From: an uncultured Collinsella sp.
GTDB lineage: Bacteria; Actinomycetota; Coriobacteriia; Coriobacteriales; Coriobacteriaceae
DNA length: 64,000 nucleotides
Assembly: GCA_902479135.1 (NCBI GenBank)
Contig: CABSNU010000006.1
Span: 13,686-77,685, forward strand
Direction of reading: 5' to 3'
How positions within the stretch are numbered: position 1 is the first letter of the stretch; each line of letters starts with the position of its first letter. The position numbers and the translations under genes were made by a program. This document shows, piece after piece, positions 16,582 through 24,973 of the stretch. The notes under the pieces are model-generated. The model saw nothing but the letters and a program-made list of their open reading frames with translations. It ran no database searches and was not told the origin of the DNA.

Positions 16582-16724
16582 GGATTCGTTTCTGTGAGTC
16601 AATAGTTCGAAACCGATTTCGTGCAGTTATTATACGAATTCTGCAAACAATTTCGGTAAACGGTCGATATTTGTCTGCAATAGGAGCATAATCAAAGTCC
16701 CGATTGGATGTATTGGGATTACGG

Positions 16725-16757
16725 CAAACCGCTCGGGTCGCCCTGGGCGGTTTGTTT
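16725..16757 (+). promoter_or_regulatory. Leader hairpin upstream of ldh, possible attenuator
   Basis: CAAACCGC (16725-16732) pairs with GCGGTTTG (16747-16754), with a further GGG/CCC pair inside, followed by a T-rich TTTGTTTG. It lies 24 bases before the ldh start and so sits in the 5' untranslated region. It may be a weak terminator/attenuator or the end of an upstream transcript. Confidence 0.4.
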
Positions 16758-16780
16758 GTGGAGAGAGATGGGAGTTTGTA

Positions 16781-17731
16781 ATGGTTAACGAGAAGAAGGT
16801 CGCTATTGTCGGCTGCGGTTTCGTCGGTTCGTCTTCGGCGTTCGCACTGATGCAGAGCGGTCTGTTCTCCGAGATGGTCCTCATCGACGTGGACAAGAAC
16901 CGCGCTGAGGGCGAGGCCCTGGACATCGCGCACGGCATGACGTTTGCTGAGCCGATGAAGATCTACGCCGGCGATTACTCTGATGTCGCCGATGCCGCTA
17001 TGATCGTCGTCACCGCTGGCGCTGCTCAGAAGCCCGGCGAGACCCGCCTGGACCTGGTCAACAAGAACGTCAACATCTTTAAGTCCATCATCCCTGAGAT
17101 TAAGAAGTCCGGCTTCGACGGCATCCTGCTGATCGTCTCCAACCCGGTCGACGTTCTGACCTACGCCGCCATCAAGATGTCCGGCCTGCCTGAGGGCCAC
17201 GTTATCGGTTCCGGCACCGTGCTCGACACCGGTCGTCTGCAGCAGATGCTCGGCGCTCACGTCGAGGTCGATCCGCGCGATGTCCAGGCTTACGTCATGG
17301 GCGAGCACGGCGACTCCGAGTTTGTCGCTTGGTCCAGCGCTCAGGTTGCCGGCGTGCCGCTGAGCACCTTCTGCGAGCTTCACGGCCATCTGGAGCACGA
17401 GGCTGCCGAGAAGCGTATCGCCGAGGACGTCAAGAACTCCGCCTACACCATCATCGAGAAGAAGCACGCCACCTACTACGGCGTTGCCATGGCTGTTAAG
17501 CGCATCTGCACCGCTGTCATGCGTGACGAGCAGACCGTTCTGCCCGTTTCTTCGCTCATGGTGGGCGAGTATGGCCTGTCCGATCTGGCTATCTCCATGC
17601 CGACCGTCGTCGGCCGCGACGGCGTTGTCTGCCGCGTCCCCGTGCCGCTGAACGAGTCCGAGCAGAGCGAGCTCACCGCTTCTGCCAAGGCCCTCAAGGA
17701 CATCATCGACAGCGTCGATTTCTCCTGCTAA
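16781..17731 (+). CDS. ldh: L-lactate dehydrogenase
   Basis: NAD-dependent cytoplasmic enzyme that reduces pyruvate to L-lactate and regenerates NAD+ during fermentation. 316 residues, normal length. The Rossmann motif is VGCGFVGSSSAFAL at the N-terminus. The specificity loop reads AAQKPGETRLDLV with Gln at the position that marks lactate (Arg would mark malate). The catalytic His is in VMGEHGDSEFVAWS, and SNPVDVLTYA is also conserved. The start is the ATG at 16781 with GGGAG upstream. Codon use is very biased toward C/G-ending codons, suggesting high expression. It is monocistronic, bounded by a leader hairpin and a terminator. Confidence 0.96.
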   Translation: MVNEKKVAIVGCGFVGSSSAFALMQSGLFSEMVLIDVDKNRAEGEALDIAHGMTFAEPMKIYAGDYSDVADAAMIVVTAGAAQKPGETRLDLVNKNVNIFKSIIPEIKKSGFDGILLIVSNPVDVLTYAAIKMSGLPEGHVIGSGTVLDTGRLQQMLGAHVEVDPRDVQAYVMGEHGDSEFVAWSSAQVAGVPLSTFCELHGHLEHEAAEKRIAEDVKNSAYTIIEKKHATYYGVAMAVKRICTAVMRDEQTVLPVSSLMVGEYGLSDLAISMPTVVGRDGVVCRVPVPLNESEQSELTASAKALKDIIDSVDFSC

Positions 17732-17761
17732 AACTCGCTCGTTTGCCAGCAAGCTACAATG

Positions 17762-17796
17762 AAGGCGCCCAGGCCCCACGGCCCGGGCGCCTTTTT
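17762..17796 (+). terminator. Terminator after ldh
   Basis: An AAGGCGCCC-type stem folds with GGGCGCCTT around the loop region CCAC and ends in five T. It is 31 bases after the ldh stop. Confidence 0.85.
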
Positions 17797-17870
17797 GGTG
17801 CATTGGGGTCAGATTACTTTGCACCAAAAAGGGCGCGATTGGTGCAAACAAGCCTGACCCCAATGCACCA
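17796..17870 (+). repeat. Nested inverted repeat downstream of ldh
   Basis: Outer arms TGGTGCATTGGGGTCAG (17796-17812) and CTGACCCCAATGCACCA (17854-17870) are perfect. Inner arms TTTGCACCAA (17818-17827) and TTGGTGCAAA (17839-17848) are perfect too. A related single half occurs at 19052-19083. It looks like an intergenic repeat family of this lineage; function unknown. Confidence 0.8.
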
Positions 17871-17887
17871 TTGTTGATGGGAGAGCC

Positions 17888-19048
17888 GTGTCGGATTCGC
17901 CTAACTTTTTGACCTATGCCCAGACGGCGTTTGATTCGTTTGAGGAGCGGACGTTCTGCGCGGTGGACAGCCTGGTGTTTGCATGGCTGTCGTATTTGCG
18001 CTTGCCGGGGGATATGCCGGAGCTTGCCGGCTGGCAGGGCCTAGACGTACGCGAGCTGCTGCGTGCCGAGTGCTACCGGGACATGATTGACGACTTGTGG
18101 GACCCGGAGGGGAGCAAGGCCTTGCTGGAGGCCGTGGCAGCAAGTCCTCGCTACCGTGGCGTGCACGTTTGCGGCTATCGTGCCGTGAGCGATGTGGTGG
18201 CGACAGAGCAGTTTGCAGCCATGGCGTTCCGGTTTCCGGCGGGGTTTAGCTATCTTTCCTTCCGGGGGACCGACAGCACGATTGTGGGCTGGAAAGAGGA
18301 CTTTAACATGGCGTTCCGGTATCCTGTGCCGGCCCAGGAATCCGCGGCGCGTTATGTGGACGAGGCGGCGGATGCGATTGACGGGCCGCTTTTGTGCGGA
18401 GGTCATTCCAAGGGTGGAAACCTTGCGGTGTACGGTGCGGCGATGTGCTCCGATGTCGCCCGTGCGCGAATCGAACAGGCGTATTCCCATGATGGTCCGG
18501 GTTTCGTCGAGGAGTTTCTGAACGGCAACGCCTTTGCCGATCTTTCCGGTCGAATCGACAAGACGCTACCTCGGTCGTCGATCTTTGGCATGATGTTCGA
18601 GACGCAGGAGGACTATGCCATCGTTGAGAGCACCGAGTTCAGCCTGCTGCAGCACAATCCCTTTAGCTGGGTGGTTGATGGTCGCGACTTCGTGTACTGT
18701 GAGCGCCTGTCCGCCGGTGCTCGATACGTTGATGGCTCCATTCGCGAGATGCTGCTTGCAGTTTCGCCTAGCGAGCGCGAGCGTTTTGTAGATGCGTTGT
18801 TCTCCGTGTTTGAGGCTACGGGTGCTGAGCGGTTTGCGGATATCGCTGGGAATCTGCGCGAGAGCCTGCCCGTGATGCTCCAGGCTGCGCAAGGGTTTGA
18901 CAAGGATACGCGACGCTTTGTCTCGCAGACCATCGTGGCAATTCTTAAGTGTGCGCTGCTGCCCAAACGTCCCGAGTTCAGCGTGCCTTCTAGTGGTAAG
19001 AGCCTGGCAGAACAGCTCGAGGTATGGCAGTCCGAGCTCCTGCGCTAG
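17888..19048 (+). CDS. DUF2974 alpha/beta-hydrolase family protein (Mbeg1-like)
   Basis: A protein of 386 residues with an alpha/beta-hydrolase core. Visible features are FSYLSFRGTDSTIVGWKEDF (typical lipase-like strand and FRGTD motif), the nucleophile elbow CGGHSKGGNLAVYGA with Ser in GHSKGG, and YSHDGPGF, which supplies the Asp region. This matches the DUF2974 family seen in many Firmicutes and Actinobacteria, whose substrate is unknown. No signal peptide, so cytoplasmic. The start is a GTG at 17888 preceded by GGGAGAG; no better ATG is near. It stands alone between two repeat sequences. Confidence 0.8.
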   Translation: MSDSPNFLTYAQTAFDSFEERTFCAVDSLVFAWLSYLRLPGDMPELAGWQGLDVRELLRAECYRDMIDDLWDPEGSKALLEAVAASPRYRGVHVCGYRAVSDVVATEQFAAMAFRFPAGFSYLSFRGTDSTIVGWKEDFNMAFRYPVPAQESAARYVDEAADAIDGPLLCGGHSKGGNLAVYGAAMCSDVARARIEQAYSHDGPGFVEEFLNGNAFADLSGRIDKTLPRSSIFGMMFETQEDYAIVESTEFSLLQHNPFSWVVDGRDFVYCERLSAGARYVDGSIREMLLAVSPSERERFVDALFSVFEATGAERFADIAGNLRESLPVMLQAAQGFDKDTRRFVSQTIVAILKCALLPKRPEFSVPSSGKSLAEQLEVWQSELLR

Positions 19049-19051
19049 CCA

Positions 19052-19083
19052 TTGGTGCAAAGCAACCTGTCCCCGATGCGCCA
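19052..19083 (+). repeat. Degenerate half copy of the 17.8-kb repeat
   Basis: This stretch starts TTGGTGCAAAGCAACCTGTC and matches, with a few changes, the reverse complement of 17796-17827. It lies directly after the DUF2974 gene stop, as the full copy lies after ldh. Confidence 0.6.
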
Positions 19084-19159
19084 ATCTTCGATGCGCCTGG
19101 GGCGGGATCGACCGCTATACTGGTTCGTGCCGAAATCGATCTAGAACGGAATGCCGTAT

Positions 19160-20164
19160 ATGAAAATCAATCACGCGATTTTGCATATCCTGGACTTTGA
19201 CTCTGCCGTCAACGTTATGAGCCAGCGCGAGCTCGATATCGAGAGCCGTACCGTCCGCAACTTCGTGACCACGCACCTGCGCCGTGCACGCACCTCGGCC
19301 GACAATAAACGCGCCACGTTTGCCGAGAACTCCGCATTCGGCGGCGAGCTCAAGGGCTATTTCTTTGGCGAGCGCGAGTTCGTGGACCTGTCGCAGCAGA
19401 TTGCGGAGTTTATCTCCTCCGAGCTCACCAAGGCTGAGAAAGCCGAGTCCACCGACGTGCTCGTGGCTGATTTTGACGACGATGAGGACGCCCGCTGGTT
19501 TGCCGTGATGCTGCTGGGCTCCAAGCAGGCTTTTATGCACGAGGTGGGTCGCGAAGAGGGCGAGGTGCGCAACGACATTGCGCGCCACTACGCCATTCTG
19601 CCGAATCCCTCGCAAAAGGTGCCGAGCTATGCAATCGTGCGTGCAAGCACCATGGAGATCGGCTATGTGGATAAGAAGCGCAAGATTGCCGGCGAGGATC
19701 GCATGCTCATTCCCGATGGCCTGCTGCAGTGCGACACGGGGGTATCGGGCAAGGAGGTCATCGACACCGTGACGCGTGTGGTCGAGGAAGTCGCCGAGGA
19801 GCACGGTGCCAACACGGCTGTAGCACTCGCCAAGGTTAAGGCTGCCGTTGCCGAGAAGGTTGAGGATGACGAGGAGCTGCCGCCTTGGGATATCGTCGAT
19901 GAGGTCTTTGAGGACGAACCGGTTATCAAGGAGAGCGTGCGCGCGGCGCTGACCGAGGAGAAGGTGCCTGAGCGTGTGCCCGTGGAGCGCAAGCAGGTCG
20001 AACGCGCGGCGGTGCGCAATCATAAGATCCGAACCGACACGGGTATCGAAATCAGCTTCCCGGCCGAGATGGGTTCGAACTCCGAGTACATCGAGTTTGT
20101 CAACGAGCCCAATGGCCTCATCTCCATCGAGCTCAAGAATATCGGCAGCATCGAGAATCGATAA
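19160..20164 (+). CDS. Nucleoid-associated protein, NdpA/YejK family
   Basis: A protein of about 334 residues of the NdpA (37-kDa nucleoid-associated) family. The N-terminus KINHAILHILDFDSAVNVMSQ is the family's typical opening. LVADFDDDEDARWFAVMLLGSKQAFMHEV and RHYAILPNPSQKVPSYAIV also fit. Members associate with nucleoid DNA, but the biochemical role is unclear. The ATG at 19160 is chosen over 19151 because the family begins there and GGA is better spaced. It appears monocistronic; the toxin-antitoxin operator follows closely. Confidence 0.8.
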   Translation: MKINHAILHILDFDSAVNVMSQRELDIESRTVRNFVTTHLRRARTSADNKRATFAENSAFGGELKGYFFGEREFVDLSQQIAEFISSELTKAEKAESTDVLVADFDDDEDARWFAVMLLGSKQAFMHEVGREEGEVRNDIARHYAILPNPSQKVPSYAIVRASTMEIGYVDKKRKIAGEDRMLIPDGLLQCDTGVSGKEVIDTVTRVVEEVAEEHGANTAVALAKVKAAVAEKVEDDEELPPWDIVDEVFEDEPVIKESVRAALTEEKVPERVPVERKQVERAAVRNHKIRTDTGIEISFPAEMGSNSEYIEFVNEPNGLISIELKNIGSIENR

Positions 20165-20187
20165 GGCTTTTTACTTTTGAATAAAAG

Positions 20188-20229
20188 TCTGGATTATTTT
20201 TTGAAGTATACTTTGAAATATAATCCAGA
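20188..20229 (+). promoter_or_regulatory. Operator/promoter of the toxin-antitoxin pair
   Basis: The inverted repeat TCTGGATTAT (20188-20197) and ATAATCCAGA (20220-20229) brackets AT-rich DNA containing TATACT (20207-20212) and TATAAT (20219-20224), either of which could be the -10 box. Antitoxins of this type usually bind such dyads to repress their own operon. Confidence 0.6.
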
Positions 20230-20248
20230 TTATTTTTTGGAGGTCAAA

Positions 20249-20599
20249 ATGTCCCCACTCGTTCTGGAAAAACCGGTGTTTACAAAAGACCAGGTTGTTT
20301 CTGCTACCGAAGCAAGCAAGTCCTTATCCGCCATTCGTAAACGCGCAAAACGCGCGCCTCAGTTCATTGCTGATCATAATGATATCGATACCGTGATTAT
20401 CGACTATGCTGCCTATGAGGAAATGTACGGCGCGCTGCAGTATCTGCATGAACTTGAGATAAATCGCATCGCTGCGGATCGAGTCAAGCATGGTCCGCAT
20501 GAGTTTGTTCCGTTTGAGGACGCCTTAACTGCCGAGGAGCTCGCGGAGCTTGAGTCGATGGATTCGGACGCGATTCCCGACGAGGATCTTTTCGAATGA
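20249..20599 (+). CDS. Antitoxin, Phd/YefM-like
   Basis: A protein of 116 residues. The N-terminal half has the Phd/YefM-like DNA-binding part (VVSATEASKSLSAIRKRAKRAPQFI, then DTVIIDYAAYEEMY). The acidic C-terminus (ALTAEELAELESMDSDAIPDEDLFE) is the kind that wraps and neutralises a RelE-fold toxin. The ATG at 20249 follows GGAGG at 6 bases; the reading extended to 20177 would run through the operator. Its stop overlaps the toxin start by 4 bases (ATGA). Confidence 0.8.
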   Translation: MSPLVLEKPVFTKDQVVSATEASKSLSAIRKRAKRAPQFIADHNDIDTVIIDYAAYEEMYGALQYLHELEINRIAADRVKHGPHEFVPFEDALTAEELAELESMDSDAIPDEDLFE

Positions 20600-20940
20600 G
20601 CGGGCATTTTGTTGTCGGCTTTTTGAATCGAGACGTCGAGAAGGAATATCAAAAACTAGATGGATCCCAGCGCAGGCTCGTCCGTATTGCCGTCGCAAAA
20701 TTAAAGACGCGCGCTGATGAAATCGGAACGCCGCTTCACGGCGAGCTCGCCGGCTGCAAAAAGATTAAATGGCGGAATGCGGGACTCAGAATGGTTTTCC
20801 GAATCCGAGAGGACGGAATGGTTGAGATTGCCGAGATTGTGGCAATAGGGCGGCGCGATCGTTCCGAGGTCTATAAGACGACCGTAGGGCGCCTGTCAAA
20901 GCAACCCGCCATGGTTGAATACGATGGAACCCTGAGATAA
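20596..20940 (+). CDS. RelE/ParE-superfamily toxin
   Basis: A protein of 114 residues, small and basic. It has LVRIAVAKLKTRADEIGTPLHGELAGCKKIKWRNAGLRMVFRI, the RelE-type order of helices then beta strands with a GLRMVFRI core, and VEIAEIVAIGRRDRSEVY near the end. Such toxins cleave mRNA at the ribosome or act on gyrase; which applies is not visible. It overlaps the antitoxin by ATGA, so the pair is translationally coupled. Confidence 0.82.
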   Translation: MSGHFVVGFLNRDVEKEYQKLDGSQRRLVRIAVAKLKTRADEIGTPLHGELAGCKKIKWRNAGLRMVFRIREDGMVEIAEIVAIGRRDRSEVYKTTVGRLSKQPAMVEYDGTLR

Positions 20941-20977
20941 AGAAGGCCGAAGTCCCGGGCGGGGCTTCGGCCTTCTT
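20940..20977 (+). terminator. Terminator after the toxin gene
   Basis: A perfect 13-bp stem AAGAAGGCCGAAG (20940-20952) pairs with CTTCGGCCTTCTT (20965-20977), starting inside the toxin stop codon. Confidence 0.8.
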
Positions 20978-21020
20978 GCTTGGGGCTTAATTACGCTACA
21001 GGTTGAGCGTACGTCAGCGA

Positions 21021-21118
21021 AAACGCCCCAGAGCGAGCAAGGTGACGTGAAAGAGGAGGGCATTGACCTTCTGGTCATGCCCGACGATTGAACGTCAGAT
21101 TGCCGCTCTGGGTCGTTT
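21021..21118. other. Structured intergenic element, family 1 copy A
   Basis: A 98-base imperfect hairpin. The outer stem is 21021-21035 with 21104-21118 (one mismatch). Next come GCAA/TTGC, a GG bulge opposite GA, TGACGT (21043-21048) with ACGTCA (21092-21097), an internal loop with AAAGAGGAG opposite GACGATTGA, and an inner stem GGGCA-TGACC / GGTCA-TGCCC. The same bulge and loop sequences recur at 39348-39447 with quite different stem sequences. It lies just past the dapH terminator. Sense strand and role are unknown. Confidence 0.6.
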
Positions 21119-21131
21119 GCAGCGTCGACTT

Positions 21132-21159
21132 GTTACGCGGTTTGTCAAAACCGCGTAAC
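21132..21159 (-). terminator. Terminator after dapH
   Basis: A perfect 12-bp stem GTTACGCGGTTT (21132-21143) pairs with AAACCGCGTAAC (21148-21159), with a 4-base loop. It lies 2 bases past the dapH stop on the minus strand. Confidence 0.7.
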
Positions 21160-21161
21160 TA

Positions 21162-21881
21162 TTAGAGCTGGCGCAGGCCTTCCTCGAGACCGGTCTTGCT
21201 GTCGGTCTGGGCGTCACGCATCTTGATGACGCGGGCGGGGACACCGGCCACGACGGCGCCGGCGGGGACATCCTCGACGCACACGGCACCGGCAGCCACG
21301 ACGGCGCCCTTGCCCACGCGCACGCCCTCCAGGACCACGGCGTTGGCGCCAATCATGACATCATCCTCGATGATGACGGGCGTGGCACTCGCGGGCTCAA
21401 CGACGCCTGCCAGTACGGTGCCGGCGCCGATGTGGCAGTTCTTGCCCACGGTGGCGCGGCCGCCCAGCACGGCGCCCATATCAATCATAGAGCCTTCGCC
21501 AATGACGGAGCCGATGTTGATGATGGCGCCCATCATGATGACGGCGCGGTCGCCGATCTCGACGCGGTCGCGGATGATCGCGCCCGGCTCAATGCGGGCG
21601 TTGATGCCCTTAAGGTCGAGCATGGGGACGGCGGAGTTGCGACAGTCGTTCTCCACATCGTAGTAGTCGATGGAGTCGGCATTGGCATCGAGGATGGCCT
21701 TGAGCTCTTCCCAGTCGCCAAAGACGGTCTTGCCGCGACGACCGCCGTAGACGTGTGCATTGCCCCACTGGACCTTCATGCCCGGCTTCTCGCGCACGTA
21801 CAGCTTGACGGGCGTCTTTTTGGGCGCGGTGGCGATGTAGTTGATAATCTCCTGTGCATCCATCTCGGCTGCGTTGCTCAT
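21162..21881 (-). CDS. dapH: 2,3,4,5-tetrahydropyridine-2,6-dicarboxylate N-acetyltransferase
   Basis: Cytoplasmic hexapeptide-repeat acyltransferase that acetylates tetrahydrodipicolinate, committing it to the acetyl branch of diaminopimelate/lysine synthesis. 239 residues, the DapH length; succinyl-type DapD proteins are longer. The N-terminus ([22 protein letters not shown]) is DapH-like. The left-handed beta-helix is clear: [40 protein letters not shown], then [28 protein letters not shown] lies 8 bases before the ATG. It is the last gene of the lysA-dapA, dapB, dapH operon. Confidence 0.92.
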   Translation of the reverse strand: MSNAAEMDAQEIINYIATAPKKTPVKLYVREKPGMKVQWGNAHVYGGRRGKTVFGDWEELKAILDANADSIDYYDVENDCRNSAVPMLDLKGINARIEPGAIIRDRVEIGDRAVIMMGAIINIGSVIGEGSMIDMGAVLGGRATVGKNCHIGAGTVLAGVVEPASATPVIIEDDVMIGANAVVLEGVRVGKGAVVAAGAVCVEDVPAGAVVAGVPARVIKMRDAQTDSKTGLEEGLRQL

Positions 21882-21920
21882 CTGCTATCTCTCCTTTGGG
21901 TGGATTCGGTTGATACCTGG

Positions 21921-22661
21921 TTAGGCAAACATGACCTGGTCAAACGTATAGAAGCCGGGTTCGCGGGTGACGAGCTTTTGCGCGGCTGCCAAGGCGCCGT
22001 TGACAAAGATCTGACGGCTCGTGGCGCGGTGGGTGAGCGTGACCTCCTCGTCCTGGCCAAAGAAACTCACCTCGTGCACGCCGGCGACAGTGCCGCCGCG
22101 CAGCGAGTGCATGCCGATCTCCTTGGGGTCGCGCGCTCCGCACATGCCCTCGCGGCCATAGACGGGGTGGTAGCCTGCCTCGGGCTCGGCTTCGACGACG
22201 GCGTCGAGTAGCAGCTTGGCGGTGCCGCTGGGAGCGTCGACCTTTTGGTTGTGGTGCGTCTCGACAATCTCGCAGTCAAAGCCGGGCAGCTCGCGTGTGG
22301 CCTGTGCTACCAGATGACGCAGGGCTGCGATACCGATGGAGTAATTGCCGGAGTGCATGACGCGGGCGTTCTGACCCAGCTCGCGCAGGCGGTCCATCTG
22401 ATCGGGTGTGTAGCCCGTGGTGCCCGAGACCAACGCGGCGCCCGTGCGCTCGACATAGGCGACGACGGCATCGAAGGTCGCAACGTTCGAGAAGTCGATG
22501 ATGACGTCGGCTGCCGGGGCGCTCTCGAGCTCGGGCAGATCAAAACCGATCTGGGCGACGATATCAAAAACGTGCTGACCGGCGGCGTCGACAACGCCCT
22601 CGGCGGTGGTGCGGATGAGCGAGCCCATGCGGCCCGTTCCCATAATGACGGTCTTAATCAA
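21921..22661 (-). CDS. dapB: 4-hydroxy-tetrahydrodipicolinate reductase
   Basis: Cytoplasmic NAD(P)H-dependent enzyme making tetrahydrodipicolinate, second step of the diaminopimelate branch. 246 residues, typical length. The N-terminal nucleotide-binding motif is IMGTGRMGSLI. The catalytic segment is CEIVETHHNQKVDAPSGTAK, containing the His-His pair and Lys of DapB, and SGTTGY is also conserved. The start overlaps the end of the fused lysA-dapA reading frame by 8 bases, so it is coupled to it. dapH follows after 39 bases. Confidence 0.95.
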   Translation of the reverse strand: MIKTVIMGTGRMGSLIRTTAEGVVDAAGQHVFDIVAQIGFDLPELESAPAADVIIDFSNVATFDAVVAYVERTGAALVSGTTGYTPDQMDRLRELGQNARVMHSGNYSIGIAALRHLVAQATRELPGFDCEIVETHHNQKVDAPSGTAKLLLDAVVEAEPEAGYHPVYGREGMCGARDPKEIGMHSLRGGTVAGVHEVSFFGQDEEVTLTHRATSRQIFVNGALAAAQKLVTREPGFYTFDQVMFA

Positions 22662-24963
22662 GCAGACCAGCTCCCTTCAGAGCATCGGTAAGTGCGGTGC
22701 GCGTGTCGTCTGCCATGGGGCACAGCGGCATGCGATAGTTGGCCTCGATCATACCCATCTGGGCGAGCGCTTCCTTAACGGGGATGGGGTTGACTTCGCT
22801 AAAGAGGGCGTTGATGAGCGGCTGGCCGGCAATCTGGATCTCGCGGGCGCGCTCCACGTCACCGTCCAGGTAGGCACGGCACATGTCGTGCACGAGTTGC
22901 GGCTGCACGTCGGCCCAAACGCTGATGGTGCCCGAGGCGCCCAGGCTCATGAGCGGTACGGTGAGCGCGTCCTCGCCCGAATACATGCGGAAGTCGTTGG
23001 ACAGCAGGTGCGCGATCTTGGCGGCATAGGCGACGTTGCCCGATGCCTCCTTGATGCCCATGATGTTGGGGTGTGCGGCCAGGCGCTCGACATTGCGCTC
23101 GCTGATACCGCAGCCGCAACGACCGGGGATGTTGTACAAGATGCAGGGGATGTCCACCGCATCGGCCACGGTCTTAAAGTGCTGGTAGATGCCCTCTTCG
23201 TTGGACTTGTTGTAGTAGGGGGTGATGAGCAGCAGGCCGTCGGCGCCCAGGCCCTGGTAGGTGAGCGACTTGGTGAGCATTGTCTGCGTGGAGTTGGAGC
23301 CCGACCCGGCGATGACGGGGATGCGGCCTGCGACCTGCTTGACCACGGCGGCAACGACGGAGTTGTCCTCGTCATCGGTCATCGTGGCGCTCTCGCCGGT
23401 GGTGCCCAGGGTGAGGATGGCATCGGTGCCATTTTGCAGGTGGAAATCGATAAGGCGCTCGAGCGCGTCAAAGTCGACACTGCCGTCCTTTTTAAACGGC
23501 GTGACAAGGGCGACGATTGAACCCTCGAGATTGCGGATGTCCATGTTCTTCTCCTTCGCTTCCGCGATCTGGATGCGTTTGTTCCACTGAGCGGCGACGG
23601 CCAGGCGCTCGTCCTGAGCGCGGCGGCGGGCACTTTCGGCGCGCGACTTGGCCAGCAACTCTCGGCCGCACGGCAGCACGTCGAGCGTGGCAAAGTAATC
23701 GACCGGGCGCTCGGCGCGTCGGATGAGGTCGGCCGAGCCATCGGGGCGCAGCAGGACCTCGGCGGAGCGCAGGCGTCCGTTGTAGTTGTAGCCCATGGAG
23801 TAGCCATGCGCGCCGGTATCGTGGATCACAAGCAGGTCGCCCATGTCGATATGCGGCAGCGAGCGGTCGATGGCGAACTTATCGTTGTTCTCGCACAAGT
23901 TGCCCGTGATGTCATACGTGTTCGTGACCGGTGCTGCGGTCTTGTCGGCGCCACCCGGCTGTCCCATCACCGTAATGTGGTGGTAGGCACCATACATAGC
24001 GGGACGAATGAGGTCGACGGCGCTTGCGTCCACGCCGATATAGTCCTTGTAGATCTGCTTTTCGTGGATGGCCTTGGTCACCAGGCAGCCGTAGGGGCCC
24101 ATCATAAAGCGACCCATCTCGGTGCAAATCGCCACATCGCCCATGCCGGCGGGAACCAGGATCTCGTCGTATGCCGCGTGCACCCCCTCGCCGATGGCGT
24201 GAATGTCGTTGGCCTGCTGCTCGGGCAGATAGGGGATGCCGATGCCGCCGGACAGATTGATGAAGGCGACGTGTGCGCCGGTCTCGCGCTCCAGGCGCAC
24301 GGCAAGCTCAAAGAGGATGCGCGCAAGCTTGGGGTAGTAGTCGTTGGTGACGGTGTTGCTGGCAAGGAATGCGTGGATACCAAAGTCCTCGGCACCCTTG
24401 GCCTTGAGCGTGCGGAAGGCCTCGAAGAGCTGCTCGGTGGTCATGCCGTACTTGGAGTCGCCGGGGTTATCCATGATGCCATTGGAGAGCTGGAACAGGC
24501 CACCCGGATTAAAGCGGCAGCTGACCGTCTTGGGGATGGGCCCCGCAACGCGCTCAAAGAACTCAATGTGGCTGATGTCATCAAAGTTGACGATGGCGCC
24601 CAGCTTGTCGGCGAGCTCAAAGTCGGCCGCCGGCGTGTCGTTGGACGAGAACATGATGTCGTGTCCCGTGATGCCCAGCGAGCGGGCAATCATGAGCTCG
24701 GTATAGCTCGAGCAATCGCAGCCGCAGCCGTATTCGTTGAGAATGGAGATGAGCGCCGGGTTGGGATTGGCCTTGACGGCAAAGTATTCCTTAAAGCCCG
24801 GGTTCCATGCAAAGGCGTCGCGCACTTCTTGCATGTTGCGGCGGATGCCCGCCTCGTCGTATAGATGAAACGGCGTGGGGAACTGCTCGACGATATGCTC
24901 GAGCGTCTCCTTGTCCACAAACGGCTGCTTGGCCGCATATGCCTCGTTGGGAGTCAATGACAT
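22654..24963 (-). CDS. lysA-dapA: In-frame LysA-DapA fusion: diaminopimelate decarboxylase joined to dihydrodipicolinate synthase
   Basis: A single uninterrupted frame of 769 residues. Residues 1 to about 455 are LysA, a PLP enzyme making lysine from meso-DAP: the PLP lysine is in YFAVKANPNPAL, then NLSGGIGIPYL, the ICTEMGRFM region, and VIHDTGAHGYSMGYNYNG. From about 474 it is DapA (starting MDIRNLEGSIVALVTPF), which condenses pyruvate with aspartate semialdehyde: TLGTTGESATM, YNIPGRCGCGI, and the Schiff-base lysine in IMGIKEASGN. The linker is basic and helical. Within the frame, AAGGAGA stands just before the ATG at 23544, so free DapA of 296 residues could also be made. The lysine riboswitch precedes the gene. 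Confidence 0.9.
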   Translation of the reverse strand: MSLTPNEAYAAKQPFVDKETLEHIVEQFPTPFHLYDEAGIRRNMQEVRDAFAWNPGFKEYFAVKANPNPALISILNEYGCGCDCSSYTELMIARSLGITGHDIMFSSNDTPAADFELADKLGAIVNFDDISHIEFFERVAGPIPKTVSCRFNPGGLFQLSNGIMDNPGDSKYGMTTEQLFEAFRTLKAKGAEDFGIHAFLASNTVTNDYYPKLARILFELAVRLERETGAHVAFINLSGGIGIPYLPEQQANDIHAIGEGVHAAYDEILVPAGMGDVAICTEMGRFMMGPYGCLVTKAIHEKQIYKDYIGVDASAVDLIRPAMYGAYHHITVMGQPGGADKTAAPVTNTYDITGNLCENNDKFAIDRSLPHIDMGDLLVIHDTGAHGYSMGYNYNGRLRSAEVLLRPDGSADLIRRAERPVDYFATLDVLPCGRELLAKSRAESARRRAQDERLAVAAQWNKRIQIAEAKEKNMDIRNLEGSIVALVTPFKKDGSVDFDALERLIDFHLQNGTDAILTLGTTGESATMTDDEDNSVVAAVVKQVAGRIPVIAGSGSNSTQTMLTKSLTYQGLGADGLLLITPYYNKSNEEGIYQHFKTVADAVDIPCILYNIPGRCGCGISERNVERLAAHPNIMGIKEASGNVAYAAKIAHLLSNDFRMYSGEDALTVPLMSLGASGTISVWADVQPQLVHDMCRAYLDGDVERAREIQIAGQPLINALFSEVNPIPVKEALAQMGMIEANYRMPLCPMADDTRTALTDALKGAGLLD
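23544..23556 (-). promoter_or_regulatory. Internal ribosome binding site and start for DapA
   Basis: Read on the minus strand, AAGGAGAAGAACATG provides a good Shine-Dalgarno and an ATG exactly where DapA families begin, inside the open lysA-dapA frame. It implies that DapA may be made both as a fusion and alone. Confidence 0.6.
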
Positions 24964-24973
24964 GTCCCGTAAA

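Noticed and set aside
16582..16780. A Rex-type redox operator upstream of ldh
   Set aside because: No sequence close to TTGTGAAnnnnTTCACAA was found in the 200-base leader.
22654..24963. Treating the lysA-dapA frame as two genes with a sequencing error
   Set aside because: The frame is fully open over a linker of about 20-30 residues with sensible coding composition. I keep it as a fusion but list the internal start.
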